From Pyrus communis (Eukaryota > Streptophyta > Magnoliopsida > Rosales > Rosaceae), in the NCBI RefSeq assembly GCF_963583255.1, contig NC_084804.1, positions 21,396,061-21,460,060 on the forward strand: 64,000 nucleotides of DNA, given 5' to 3'. This document shows, piece by piece, positions 10,032 to 20,827 of this stretch; positions within the stretch are counted from its first letter, which is position 1, and every line of letters starts with the position of its first letter. A model generated the notes under the pieces. That model was not told the origin of the DNA and did not search any database. It saw only the letters and a list, made by a program, of their open reading frames with translations. The position numbers and the translations under genes are program-made.

Positions 10032-11222
10032 TAGCTTGCCACAAGCTGCACGTCAACCCCGCTGCAAACCAGTGATCCAAAAGAAAAGACATTTTGCACC
10101 CGAACGAGTGGTTATCATTAAAGCGAAAATCGAAAAACTATTTGAGGCTGGATTCATAGAAGAGGTAGCACACTCAACATGGCTTGCCAACATCATGCTA
10201 GTAATGAAGAAAGAAAATGGCAAATGGAGGGGTTGCATAGACTACACCAATCTCAACAAAGCACGCCTGAAGATTAAGATCAATCCTACATGGTCTAGAT
10301 GCTTCTCAATGAGTGATCAAATGGACATTGAAACTTGGCCAATACGGCTTAGTTTTCTGACCTCGCACGGCTATAAAGGCCTAAATCTTAGCGGACTTCA
10401 TAGTAGAATTCAAGCCTAGCCTAAGCGACGCAACAGAGCAACCCAACAATGCTCTGGAGGCAACCAAGCATGCCCTAGCCACGCCTGCTTCGCTCGAATG
10501 AGACTTTTGGCATTTGCACGTCAACGACACATCCAACTACAAGGGCTCGGGAGTAGGCGTGGTCCTTGTCACCCTAAACGATTCGATGCTTGAGCAGGCA
10601 ATCACTCTAGGCTTCAAAGCATCCAACAACGAAAGAGAGTGCGAAGCTCTAGTAGCAGGCCTCTGAATGGAAAAAGACTTAGCGATGAAAAAGCTTGCAA
10701 TTCATTCTGATTTCCAACTAATCACCAGCCAGGCTATTGGGGAGTACACGACAACACATCCAAAGAGGGCACAATACCTAGAGAATGTATGAGAGCAACT
10801 TGAGACGTTTCAAACTTACACCCCCACTCAAGTTCCACGGGCAGACAACGTCCACGTAGAAGCGCTATCCGACCTAGGCTCCGCCCTCGATCATCAACTC
10901 AAGTGCACTATTCCAGTGAAGTATCTAGATAAACTAATCATAATAGCGGAGCCAACAGTCGAGGTGTCACAAGTTAGTACAACTCCAAACTAGCAAGATT
11001 CCACTATAGACTATCTGGTCAACGACACACTCCCTATGAAACGATTGGAGTCTAGAAAGCTCTAAACAAAGGCAGCATGTTACTACATGTGGAACAGCAT
11101 TCTCGTCCGAAGATCCTACACTTGACCACATCTCGGCAGCCTAGCGCATCTCGACAACCTAAAGGTTCTAAGCTTAATCCACGAAGGTGTTTGTGGAAAT
11201 TACTCCGAAGGCCAATCCTTGG
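10032..11222 (+). pseudogene. Ty3/gypsy pol relic, part 1 (RT start, RNase H)
   Basis: It begins within the reverse transcriptase lead-in (KPVIQKKRHFAPERVVIIKA, then LFEAGFIEEV, STWLANIMLV and KKENGKWRGCIDYTNLNKA). It then jumps at about 10265-10280 to sequence near the start of RNase H, so the RT palm with its catalytic Y-x-D-D is missing. RNase H-like text follows with stops (FWHLHVNDTSNYKGSGVGVVL, NNERECEALVAGL, HSDFQLIT). The integrase zinc-binding region begins at about 11170 and is cut by the Cassandra-like LTR. Multiple stops and frameshifts mark it as dead. The lineage resembles the Tat/Ogre side of plant gypsy; the exact family is not identified. Confidence 0.8.
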
Positions 11223-11514
11223 TGTCACATCCTGACCCGGGCTCCACCATATCCCAGGCTCGACTCCGCCGTAACACGATATTGTCCACTTTGGGCCTCG
11301 ACCACGCCCTCATAGTTTTGTTTCTGCGAACTCACACAAGAACTACCCAATGGGTCACCCATTCTGGGAATACTCTCGCTCGAACTCGCTTAACTTCGAG
11401 TTCCGATGGAATCTGAAACCAGGAAGCTCCCAAAAGGCCTCATGCTATATGGAAGTAGGCATGTACATATAAGGCACATCATCCCCTCTCTGTTGGTTGA
11501 TGTAGGATGTTACA
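11223..11514 (-). mobile_element. Cassandra-type TRIM solo LTR (5S rRNA-containing)
   Basis: On the minus strand it starts TGTAACATCCTACATCAACC and ends GGATGTGACA (292 bp, TG...CA). It contains a 5S rRNA-like stretch, as the Cassandra family of terminal-repeat retrotransposons in miniature does. The flanks are CTTGG (11218-11222) and CTTAG (11515-11519), a 5-bp duplication with one mismatch. Removing the LTR and one flank rejoins the interrupted integrase reading (…EGQS-LAHKAF…). So it inserted into an already resident gypsy element and later recombined to a solo LTR. Confidence 0.88.
11331..11420 (-). other. 5S rRNA-like segment within the Cassandra LTR
   Basis: The minus strand reads GGAACTCGAAGTTAAGCGAG, then GAGCGAGAGTATTCCCAGAA, then TGGGTGACC. 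This corresponds to the plant 5S rRNA internal control region (A-box region AGTTAAGCGTGCTTGGG, C-box GGATGGGTGACC). Several A-box positions are substituted and the C-box has one change, so transcription by RNA polymerase III is doubtful. It is not a genuine 5S gene: the 5' and 3' portions of 5S are absent or unrecognisable. Confidence 0.8.
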
Positions 11515-12530
11515 CTTAGCACATAAGGCTTTTAACGCAGGTTACTACTGGCCTACTATGCATGAAGACGCTAAGGAGTTAGTACAAAAGTGCGACCGCT
11601 GTCAACCCTACAAGCCGGTACCAGCACTGCCTGCCAACGAACTACACCTGCAAACGAGTCATTGGTCATTCATGCAGTGGGCAATCGACTTGGTAAGGCC
11701 AATGCCGCCCGTTACTAGGGGCAGAAGTATGATGATTGTGGCAACTGACTACTTCACCAATTAAGTGGAAACAGAGCCCATGACAAGCATAACTCAGACG
11801 GACAAAGAGTGCTTTATATAGAGGAACATCATTTGCTAATTTGGCATCCTTCAACTTATCATCACAGACAACGGCCCGTAATTCGTAGGCAAAGATTTGG
11901 TGAAGTTCTTCTAGAAATATGACATCAAGCAGCACATGTCCACGCCAACGTATCCCCAAGGTAATGGGCAAGCCGAAACATCCAACAAGACTATGTTCGA
12001 CTGCCTCAAGAAATCCCTCTCCGACAAGAAGGGAAAATGGCCAGACAAACTTCCCGAATGTGTATGGGCATATCACACAACCAAAGGACGAGCAACCAAC
12101 GAGACTCATTTCTCTTTGGCATTTGGTTCAGAAGCAATCATTCATCCTAGTGTCATCGTGCCAAGTTTTAGTATTATACTTCTAAGCATCAAGCAGAACA
12201 GAAAGGAGATGGCCATAAACTTAGATCTGGCAGAGGAGAAACGCGAGAAGGTCATCACCTGCATCGCAGCCTACTAACAGCAGCACTTCTCCAGCTACAA
12301 CAAAAGGAACATGATCTGGCAGCTCTAGCCTAAAGATCTAGTCCTAAGAAAAGCCTTCATCACTACCCGCAGAGAAAACTCCAAAAAGATGGATCCCATC
12401 TAAGAAGGTCCGTACAAGATTAGCAGAGTAGGCAGTAAAGGTAGTTACACCCTTGCCACCATGAACAACAAAGAGATAGAAAAGCAGTGGAACACCTACA
12501 ATCTAAAGAAGTACCATGCATGACCTTCCG
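11515..12530 (+). pseudogene. Ty3/gypsy pol relic, part 2 (integrase)
   Basis: Continues the interrupted pol. The zinc-binding end (AGYYWPTMHEDAKELV, then KCDRCQPYKP) is followed by the integrase core: QWAIDLVRPMPP carries the first catalytic Asp, then VATDYFTN and a stop. After a degenerate stretch come the second Asp region (TDNGP) and HMSTPTYPQGNGQAETSNKT with the catalytic Glu. The C-terminal part ends near NTYNLKKYHA at about 12525. Stops and shifts occur near 11762, 11850 and 12275. This is the 3' end of pol; the DNA from 12531 to the LTR at 17090 is the element's 3' region. Confidence 0.82.
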
Positions 12531-13789
12531 CTACATCAAAGCCCGAAAACTCAAGCAGCTTGACGAGCACCACCTCGCAAGCCGAAGACTCTCCAGTTGT
12601 AATGCAATTCCTACCTTACAGTTAAGTTTTTGCTCGTTTCACTCGTTTTCAATGAGGAATTCAGAAGTAATTTACAACTTGGCTCGGCTACATGCTTACA
12701 ACAACTGATCTTTCCTGCATTTCAAAAGAATACCACACCCTTCTTAGGGACTTATCGCAGGAATTGCGCCCCCTGGGGACCAACCATGCTCTCCAGAGCG
12801 AAAAGATAAAACAATTACCTGATACCCATATGGCTTTACTCTCCAGTGTGGGAGGATAAACTTTACACTCCGAATATCCAAATGTGGATGAGTCGAGCTG
12901 CCTTGGTGTAACTAGGTGCACGATGGCTTACGCTGGGATTCCTAGAAATAGCCACAATAGTCTTTTTCAAGGCTTAGCTAACTAAAGGATATTGGGTTTC
13001 TTGGCCTAATCCGTGGGGAACTGGGCCTCAAAGACGAAGGAGGCACATTACGCAGTATGCCCTATGAACGGTTACCCTGGAACCCTAAAACTGCTACTGA
13101 ATGTACTAAGGTAGCCAATAGTTTCCCGAAGATTACCTACGACTTACCCTTCGAGCAGTAAGTCGTGCTAAATTTATACAACAACAGATCTTTGTGAAAG
13201 GTTAAATAGCTAGTGTGCATATACGAAGCTCAATCCACTATTAACATGCTACACAGTCAATAAGCTTCACCTATGCCAAGCATGGAAGGATCGTTTAAAT
13301 CTACACTAATTCCTAAAATGTTGTGATACTTGCTACGCAACCCACATAATTGGTTACATAAAGAGCAAAGAGTTCTCTCGAACCTTTGCTTACGAAATTC
13401 CATAAAACCGCGTACTTTTGATACAAAAGGTTAGCAAATTTCATTACCCAAAAATATTTAGTATGTTGTGATGTAGGCCACACAACTCAAAGGATTATAA
13501 AAAACCTAGCAACCAAGTAGTCACGCGGAGTAATCTGCTTCTATAAGTAAGGCGTCCGGCTGTTAACCCTATGGCTAACAACTTTGCATCCCTATGGCTA
13601 ACAACTTTGCAAAAGTTCTACACCAACATCTATGACTCATAGGTTGTGCGGGCCTGTCTGCTTAAAGCAAAACAGCATGCCTACCGCTGGTCAAAAGGTC
13701 AAGGAATTGGCATAAACAAAAAAAAGAGAATATGAAGAAAAGCAAATGAAACAAGTTTTTTAAATTTTCTAGCAAAATTGATAAACAAA
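12531..13789 (+). other. Noncoding 3' region of the gypsy relic
   Basis: Contains GCGCCCCCTGGGGACCAACC (about 12767), a phrase common in the 3' parts of plant gypsy elements, and a short duplicated phrase CCTATGGCTAACAACTTTGC (about 13570 and 13591). No reading frame with domain evidence was found. Confidence 0.4.
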
Positions 13790-16060
13790 AATGCAAAGGT
13801 CGAAGAAGCTCAAGCAAAGAAAAAGCAACAAGGAAAATAAAGAAAATCCTAAAGGCTACCTAGAAGATTACCCTTCAGCAGCTTGGACATTCCATGACTA
13901 CTCGGCTTCCACACCTTCAGCAGCCACGATGCCCACAGCAGCGGCATCATCTAACGCTTCACCTGGGCTACCCCAGCCTAGGTACCAACTTCTCTGATTA
14001 CTTCACCAATGGAAGCCTCAAAAGTAATGGCAAGAAAGTCTTCCGGAGAAATAGAGAAGGTCTTGAAGTTTTTCCTAGCAAACTTAAAGTCAGACGGCCT
14101 ACTAAAGAGATGTTCTACCTAACCCAACTTGTAAAAATCGAACTAACTTTGAACAAGCGAAGCCTTGAGCCCAGCCTTCTCACCCTTCAATTGCTCATTC
14201 TTCTTGAGCAGGCCAACACAGACATGCTACAACTCATCCACTTCCTTTTTCAGACTTTCATTGATCTTCAGTGCACCTTAGAGTTCCAACACTTGAGGTT
14301 CAAGCCTATTGACGATCTTCTTGAAATGGATCAGTTGATTATAAGAAGCAATCAACTTTTCATCCTTTGCGTAAGAAGTGGAATGAAGATTAGAAACGGC
14401 ACACTCAAGATCTTGAATCTGAGGTCTGTAACAAGCAAGCTCTTTCTCAACACTTTCATACTTAACTTGGATCACGTCAAACCTAGTCTTTAAATTAACA
14501 ATCTTTTGGTTAGCAGCCTTAAGCCACAGAGAAATGAGGACAGAGATATTAGACCCTTTCAAAGCGACGAGCCCAGACTCTAACCTCTTGATCTTCTCGA
14601 CAGAGGAATAAGCTTCAGTTGCCACAGTTTTTTCCACTTCCTTGGCAGCCTTGGTATCCTCTTGATCAATGAGCATAGACTCGGCTGCCAGAATCGTTGT
14701 TTTCTGCCTTATAGCAATCAAAGCAATCCTTCTATATTCGGTCGTATACTTTACAAAGGAACTTGGGCAAACAACCCCTCTAATGTCATCAACAAGCTTG
14801 GCATACACATCCATGTATTCAAGCAGATCTGGTTTCAAGAGCGCATAAATCTCAGCAGCCTTCCTAGAAATAGGCTTAATGGATTTCTCACAACTGCCCA
14901 CTCGAGCAATCTCTTTTTTCTCAGCAGGCGAATCAGTCTCAGCAGCAAGGGGAGTGAGTCTTGGCGCCACTTTAGCAACATAGTCCACTTTATCACTCTT
15001 CATAGTAGCAAGCCTCTCCAAAAATGAAACAGACTTAGCTCCCAATGGACGTCTTAGAGCAGATTTCAGCACTGGGAGCACAACGGAACCTCAACATTGA
15101 GCAATCCTATTAATAATTGTACTAGCCACCTTTGGCATGGCAGGTGTCACCAGGTCAGATCTAGCAGCCTCATATTTCTTCCCCTTGGATGAAATCAAGT
15201 TAATCATAAACCTATCGGTAGCAGGCGAACCCTCACGAGCAACAAAAGAAGTCTTCGGCTTTTTCTCAATTAACATCTCTTAAGCAAGCGGTGAAGATCT
15301 CTTCTTTCCACCTTTATTCAAAGCAGGCTCCACGACAATAATCGGACGAGCTAATGTCTTTGCCTTGATCCACTTTATCTCCTCACTCGGGGACAACCTA
15401 TCTTTCTCCCGATGAAGAGGACTAAGCAACCAACGTCATTCACGGTACTCAGTAAGGATACCTAAAGCAACATGCACCTTCTTCATATCTATAGAAGTCT
15501 TGGGAATTAAACTGAATTCCGAATCTACATAAGCAGAGCAGGACAATCAACGAATCAAAGAGCAGCTCAGCAAAAGCATAAAGCAGCTCAGCAAAAGCAT
15601 AAAGCAGCCTAGAGACTAAGTAGTCTACTTACCGATAATGAAAACCATCAGAACACATAGCTCAGGTGAAGAATCAGACTCCCACTCTCCACTTATCTCT
15701 AAAGTCTCATTGGCCTAGTCATGATCTCCCTTGCTCGAATGATCAAAGAGCCTATAATGGGATCGCAGCTGCCTAACTCCATCAATATGGCCTATGTCAA
15801 AGAAGTACCAGAATTCGTTGATTGTTAGATCCAAGTCAAAGAATTGGCGTAGATTGAGGAATCCCACAGTCACACTGATGGCATTTGGAGAACATTGAGC
15901 AAGGGCACACTTTATGGAGCAAAGTACTTCTTGGAAGAAACGCGGCATGGGAAAAGTAAATTCTAACACAAAGTAAAAGGGGTGAAACTTGAGGGCACTT
16001 CCAGCCCCACTACATGACTCACGGCTACTACCCTCCTTGACACACTTCACACACACCCTA
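13790..16060 (-). pseudogene. Antisense coiled-coil gene of the gypsy element (Transposase_28-like N-terminus)
   Basis: Runs opposite to the gypsy pol, between pol and the 3' LTR. The N-terminal part is the frame at 15715-16056, with FHPFYFVLEFTFPMPRFFQE, CSPNAISVTVGF and EFWYFFDI. This resembles the domain Pfam calls 'putative gypsy type transposon' (Transposase_28); it is a by-eye resemblance. The middle (15091-15276) has MPKVASTIINRIAQ. The largest intact frame (14278-15081, 267 codons) carries long heptad stretches, for example QKIVNLKTRFDVIQVKYES, so a coiled coil is likely. A frameshifted C-terminal tail continues to about 13830. Stops between the pieces make it a pseudogene here. It is homologous to 136-1460. 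Function unknown. Confidence 0.65.
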
Positions 16061-17089
16061 GATAGAATGGCGTGCCTATATGCTTCAAGGAAATCTCTGA
16101 ACGAGTCATCAGAGCTATTTTGAAGTGAGCAGCCTAAAATTAGCCCATTTTACTCAATGGCCTGTCTTGACGATACAATGGCGGCACACCATTATCACTC
16201 TTGTGGCTTGAAGAAGACATGCTCGAAGAAATTCTACAAAGACGTGAGAAAGAATTGCTAGACAAAACAAAAAAACAAAAAAAAATCAGCTCATCAGGCC
16301 TCACGACCCAAGGCCACAGGAGCCCAGCAATAAGCCCTAGGGCCTGGTCCCTTCTCTTTCAGCCCAATTCAGCTGGAAGGGGGTAGGCACCCCCATGCCT
16401 CCCACACTCTCTCTCTGCACACTGGCCCGAGCCCAGCAAACCAGAAAGCCCATGCCTTCTTGACACCACCTCAGCAGGCCAGGCTTAAAACCCAGCCCGC
16501 TGCTCACATATCTGGCCCATGTCAGGCCCAACCCAGAACCATTTGCGCTTCAATCAGCTCAGTCTAAGCCGAGATGCACATGGTCCAGCCTACCGCCGCC
16601 ACACCAACCCAACAATAGCAAGCCACCCACGGCAACAATGTCATGGCCCTCTCCAACCATTTTTCACACATCTTAGACCCCCGTCGAGCTAAATTTCAAG
16701 CCTCGAGGCTCCTATAAATTAAGAAAACAAGGAAAATTAATTTTTTCTTACCTTGGTGCGGCATGAAGATGAAGAAGTCAACAAAAGACGGTCCTTTGTA
16801 CAGGCAAGTGTAGAAGATTGCTAGAGGAGGGGGAACAAAATATCATCTAGCTTTCTCTCTCTTGTAGAGTAAAATAAATTGCTCTCTGAAGTTGATTTAA
16901 TCATATACTTATGGTAGACTTAAACAGACTTTGGAAATGATTTATTTCTCTTTCCTAAAAGGATCTAATTTCCAATTAATGTGGGAATCTACATCAAAAT
17001 AGGAAACAATCTTATATTTCCTAAAGCAAGGGAAGATTTATACACTTGCTGCCCTTTCCTGAAAACAGTCCAACAGTTGTGAGGGCATT
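16061..17089. other. Upstream side of the antisense gene, up to the LTR
   Basis: C/A-rich sequence with no long frame of known type. Around 16330-16560 the text is GCCC-rich (repeated AGCCCA/AGGCCC words), which could be promoter-like for the antisense gene. The small frames here have no domains. It ends at TTGTGAGGGCAT, a weak purine-rich tract just before the LTR. Confidence 0.35.
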
Positions 17090-17665
17090 TGTGGAGCCAA
17101 AAATAATCAAGAAAATTATGGAGATGACACGTGGATTTTTGGGTTAAAAGGACAAAATTACCCTCGAGGCACACCAGGATTTCACGCACATGCAACGAAC
17201 AATAACGGCTCAATCAAGGAAACGTTAAAGGTGACCAAAATAGTATTTATTCAAATCCTTCTCATCACTCCTCATCACATACTCACTCAAAAGGTAACTC
17301 CCAATTTTCCTACTCATTTTAGAATTAATTGCCAAGTTAATTGCAAGATATTATTTCACATAATATCTTGCAATTATACTTATAATTCCACCATATATGG
17401 CCAGTTCCTATTCTCCAAATAAGGTCGGCCACTCCCCTATAAATAGCCATATTCTCCCACTAAAAGCTAGGGCATTCTCTACCCACAAATTCCAAAAGAC
17501 ATTCTCTTTCAAATTCTAACTTTGGTATCGGAGATTCTTCGGCCAAAGCCCCCCTTCCCATTCATCGTGGGTGTGTGAGGCTTATAGCCTTCATCTTAGG
17601 TGTTATTATTTTGTAGGTGCATTTTCATCAAAGGAGAAGATGGCAGAAATTTGCATCCACAATAT
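17090..17665 (+). mobile_element. 3' LTR of the gypsy relic
   Basis: Starts TGTGGAGCCAAAAATAATCA and matches the inverted LTR at 1577-2005 over most of its length. A TATA box, CCCTATAAATAGCC, lies at about 17435-17447. The U5 portion has TTTGGTATCGGAGATTCTTC at about 17520-17539. The 3' boundary is not certain (about 17665, before copia-like text begins). Together with the pol relic it indicates the element is on the plus strand. Confidence 0.65.
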
Positions 17666-17689
17666 CGAAAGTTATAAGAAGATTGTTCA

Positions 17690-18590
17690 AAAACATCGAG
17701 TCTATACTACTTATTGGTTCGGACAATATATTTGATATAATTCGGAGTGACGTTCTCTATACTGATCCTCTCCCTTCGGCTGAACAAACATTTGCCTACG
17801 TTAGAGGATAGGCTATAAGACATTGTATAATGATGAGCACCACTACTAGCACTATAATGGTTTCTCGACAAGTGTCACGAGTTGCTAGTCATGCTCAAGG
17901 TCGTCCAAGGCTATTGCTCATGTTTCTCTCTAGCTGCAAACATCAAGGCAGATCATAGTCAAGAACTAGGTCCCTCTTCTCGTGGCCAATCAAACAACTA
18001 GTTCTAGAAGGAGGATACACCTATGAAGGTAGCCAAACGCATGGTCGAGATGATTATTTTCAACTTCATAGTTATTCAAAATGATGGGAACCTTTGAAGC
18101 TTTAAAAAACACAACATTATGACAAAGAGGCAAGGACAAGCTTCTCTTGCAACTGCAACTTCTCAATTATCCTTGGTCTATTAGGTAGATTTATCTGGTG
18201 CATCTGGCTTGACCAATTATTCCCCAATGACTTCAGGTAATTGTGAATATGCTTTACATATTATGGGGGTTCTGATCCAGTGGTTGGATTATTGAGCGCA
18301 AAATTATGCAATATCTTGGAAACTACCCGAGCTTTGTTGCTTCATGCTAATGTCCCACGCTTCGCTTGGGAAGATGTTGTTGTGACTGCTACCTATCTCA
18401 TGAATCGGATACCATCCAAAGACTGAACTTTCAAACTTCGTTACAGGCTGTTTCCCAGTTTAGCCCCTACCATCTACCTTAATGTTGCCACAACGTGTTT
18501 TTGGGTGTGTAGCATTTGTCCATCTTTATAAAAACCAACGCACTAAACTTGATCTTTGTGCAGTCTGTTGTGCTATAAACTCCAAGCAAT
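17690..18590 (+). pseudogene. Ty1/copia gag-pol debris
   Basis: The gag part reads DPLPSAEQTFAYVRG (17765-17809). After degenerate sequence the integrase part reads TRALLLHANVPRFAWEDVVV and TATYLMNRIPSK (18330-18421), then shifted text around FGCVAFVHLYKNQRTKLD (18505-18558). Large internal parts are missing and stops abound. It abuts the gypsy LTR, so one element probably truncated the other. Confidence 0.7.
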
Positions 18591-18983
18591 ATTTTCACTA
18601 ATAATAAAATTTTGAATATGATATCAAAGATCCAAACGTTCATCATTCTACAACTATTAAAATATCATGTTTTCAAAAAAGAAAATCTAGGAAGAAAAAA
18701 AAAAACGAAATACAGTGAGCAGAATGAAGTGTAAATGTAAATTACAATTGACGATTAAATATAAATCTAGACTTTATGGATTATGGTATCGAATTTCGGA
18801 GTTGACTCTGTCACGAAAGTTGTAAAGCTTGTCATTACGAGTATATTTCTTTTTACATTTTTCAATTCTTGTATATTAATTATTATGATTTTATTAAATT
18901 TTGCACTCAAATAAAAGCACTATCATTAGGGTTTGAAGGGTTAAAATATAAACGACGATGTGACCATCGTCCGACATAAATGA
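18591..18983. other. AT-rich spacer with duplicated phrase
   Basis: No gene. The phrase TTACGAGTATATTTCTTTTTACATTTTTC (about 18835-18863) recurs in slightly altered form at about 20046-20080, on the other side of the foldback element. This suggests the foldback lies inside, or between copies of, an older MITE-like repeat. Confidence 0.4.
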
Positions 18984-20036
18984 TGACACACCCCAACCTA
19001 TAATGTCCATCTGGACCTGAATGGAGTTGTGTTGGCTAACACCTAGAACGTGACGAAGCCATAAAGTGTAGTGATGTGGAAAAATGTGAATAAATTAGAA
19101 CCTAAAAGTTACTATTACAATAGTGGGCATGTGAGCGGGATTGAACTCATTTCACACATGATCTCAGAGCATAAGCATAAGTACAATAAAAGTAAAATAA
19201 GGATTATACCATCAGAAGTAACCTTCCACATGTCAATGTTTCCGAGAAATCCTCGTCGTCATAGAGGCTATACCACTAAATCTTGGAGGGACGAAAAATA
19301 ATGGTAAGTGGACCGAAAAGCAAAGTTTTGTAAAACCGATGTTTTCGTAAAAGTTGTAACCCCTTGCTATAAAACAAGTATTAGTTTTCAACAAATCATA
19401 TTACGTATAGTATAAAAACAATTACTGTAAAAAGCAGTATTTCAAAATACAGTAAATCACTATATCTTAGAAATAAAAACATATAATATCAGAAGCTCAT
19501 CAACATATGGTGACATGCAAGCTCATACAGAGATATTCTGACATGAGATAGACTGACATAAGACAGGTTGGGTGTAATAAATCATCTACGCTCTAGTACT
19601 ACAATCACGTGAAGCTGGCGCTAAGCATGTCACATATAGGTTGGGTGTAATAAATCATCTACACTCTAGTACTACAATCACGTGAAGCTGGCGCTAAGCG
19701 TGTCACATATAGGTTGGGTGTAATAAATCATCTACACTCTAGTACTACAATCACGTGAAGCTGGCGCTAAGCGTGTCACATACAAGACATGTGGAAGGTT
19801 ACTTCTAATGGTATAATCCTTATTTTACTTTTACTGTACTTATGCTTATGTTTTGACATCACATGTGAAATGTGTTCAAGCCCGCTCACATGTGCACTCT
19901 AGTAATAGTAACTTTTAGGTTTTAATTTATTCACATTTTCCACATCACTAAACTTTATGGCTTCATCACCTTCCAGGTGTCAGCCAGCACATCTTAATTC
20001 AGGGTCCAGATGGACATTCCCGATCGAGGTGTGTCA
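18984..20036. mobile_element. LTR-derived foldback element with 250-bp inverted arms
   Basis: The left end is TGACACACCCCAACC and the right end is its inverted form, GATCGAGGTGTGTCA. About 250 bases at each side are inverted copies: 'ACATGTCAATG' and 'AACCTTCCACATG' near 19227 pair with 'GACATGTGGAAGGTT' near 19787. The arms match the first bases of the 3.47-kb LTR at 3059, including GTCCA...GACC, TGTGTTGGC and GTGACGAAGCCATAAAGTGT. Flanks AATGA (18979-18983) and GATGA (20037-20041) look like a 5-bp target duplication with one mismatch. The centre has three 73-bp repeats. No coding capacity. Confidence 0.75.
19566..19784. repeat. 73-bp tandem repeat, three units
   Basis: Units start at 19566, 19639 and 19712 with GGTTGGGTGTAATAAATCAT and contain CAATCACGTGAAGCTGGCGC. 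Units 2 and 3 appear nearly identical; unit 1 differs at a few positions. They are related to the GGGTGTAAATAAGTACGCTC...CACGTGAAGACTGGGCG block in the LTR at 3059-6531. Each unit carries a CACGTG palindrome. Confidence 0.9.
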
Positions 20037-20114
20037 GATGATGCAATTACGAGCATTTGAATATTTCTTTTTGACATTTTTCATGCTTGTACATTAATTA
20101 TATATAAGTTTTTG

Positions 20115-20520
20115 TTTACATTGAACTCCCCCTAAAAACATTATTCACGAGGGTTGGGAGGGTTTCAAAAATTCAAACAATGATGTACTCATCGTCAATG
20201 TATAGAGGATGTGATCATGAGCGTTTTGCATATTTTTGTTCACATTTTTCACACTTGTAAATTAATTATTATTAATATTTTAATGTAATTTGATATTTCT
20301 TACAAAATACCAAAGCACATTAAAAGATACTTAATAATTAATTTAGAAGTGTGAAAAATGTAAAAAAAAAAAAAAAAAAAAAAAAAATATGCAAGCTCTC
20401 GTGATCACATCCTCTATGCTTTGACAAGGGTCACATCATCGTTTGGATTTTTAAAACCCTCCAAACCCTCGTGAGTAGTATTTTTAGATAGAGTTGATAA
20501 TTCATTAGGTTAAACTGCCT
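20115..20520. mobile_element. Foldback MITE
   Basis: The left arm (about 20128-20290, CACGAGGGTTGGGAGGGTTT ... ATAGAGGATGTGATCA) pairs with the right arm (about 20325-20505, TGATCACATCCTCTATGC ... AAACCCTCCAAACCCTCGTG). A poly-A tract lies in the right arm at 20361-20386. A single arm recurs at 50375-50590. Noncoding. Confidence 0.7.
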
Positions 20521-20827
20521 ATTTAGTCCCTGAATTATCACATGAGTAAAAATTAGGTACCTAAACTATTTTTTTAGAAAAATCAGTCATTGAATTATAA
20601 AAATCTACCAATTACATCCATAATGTTATATTCTAAGCTACTATATTTAATTTTCCATTAGTTTAGGTCACATTACTTACATGTGATACACATTGGATGG
20701 TAGATTAGTAATTTTACATAAAAAATAGCGTATAGAGTTAACTTTGGAGGGTAAATTAGACGTTCGATTTGCAAGCTATATGAAATGTTAAGAACTTATA
20801 GGCGAAAAAAGAATGGTAACTCTAAAG
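20521..20827. other. AT-rich repeat-like spacer
   Basis: Contains 'TTTAGTCCCTGAATTATCAC' and 'AGTCATTGAATTATAAAAAT', a type of degenerate dispersed repeat found between plant genes. No gene seen. TAAAG at 20823-20827 is the left target duplication of the host LTR element. Confidence 0.4.

Noticed and set aside
11331..11420. A true 5S rRNA gene
   Set aside because: Only the internal control region is recognisable, with several substitutions, and it sits inside a TG...CA LTR with target duplications.
19566..19784. CRISPR-like array
   Set aside because: The repeats are contiguous 73-bp units without spacers, in a plant transposable element. CRISPR does not apply.
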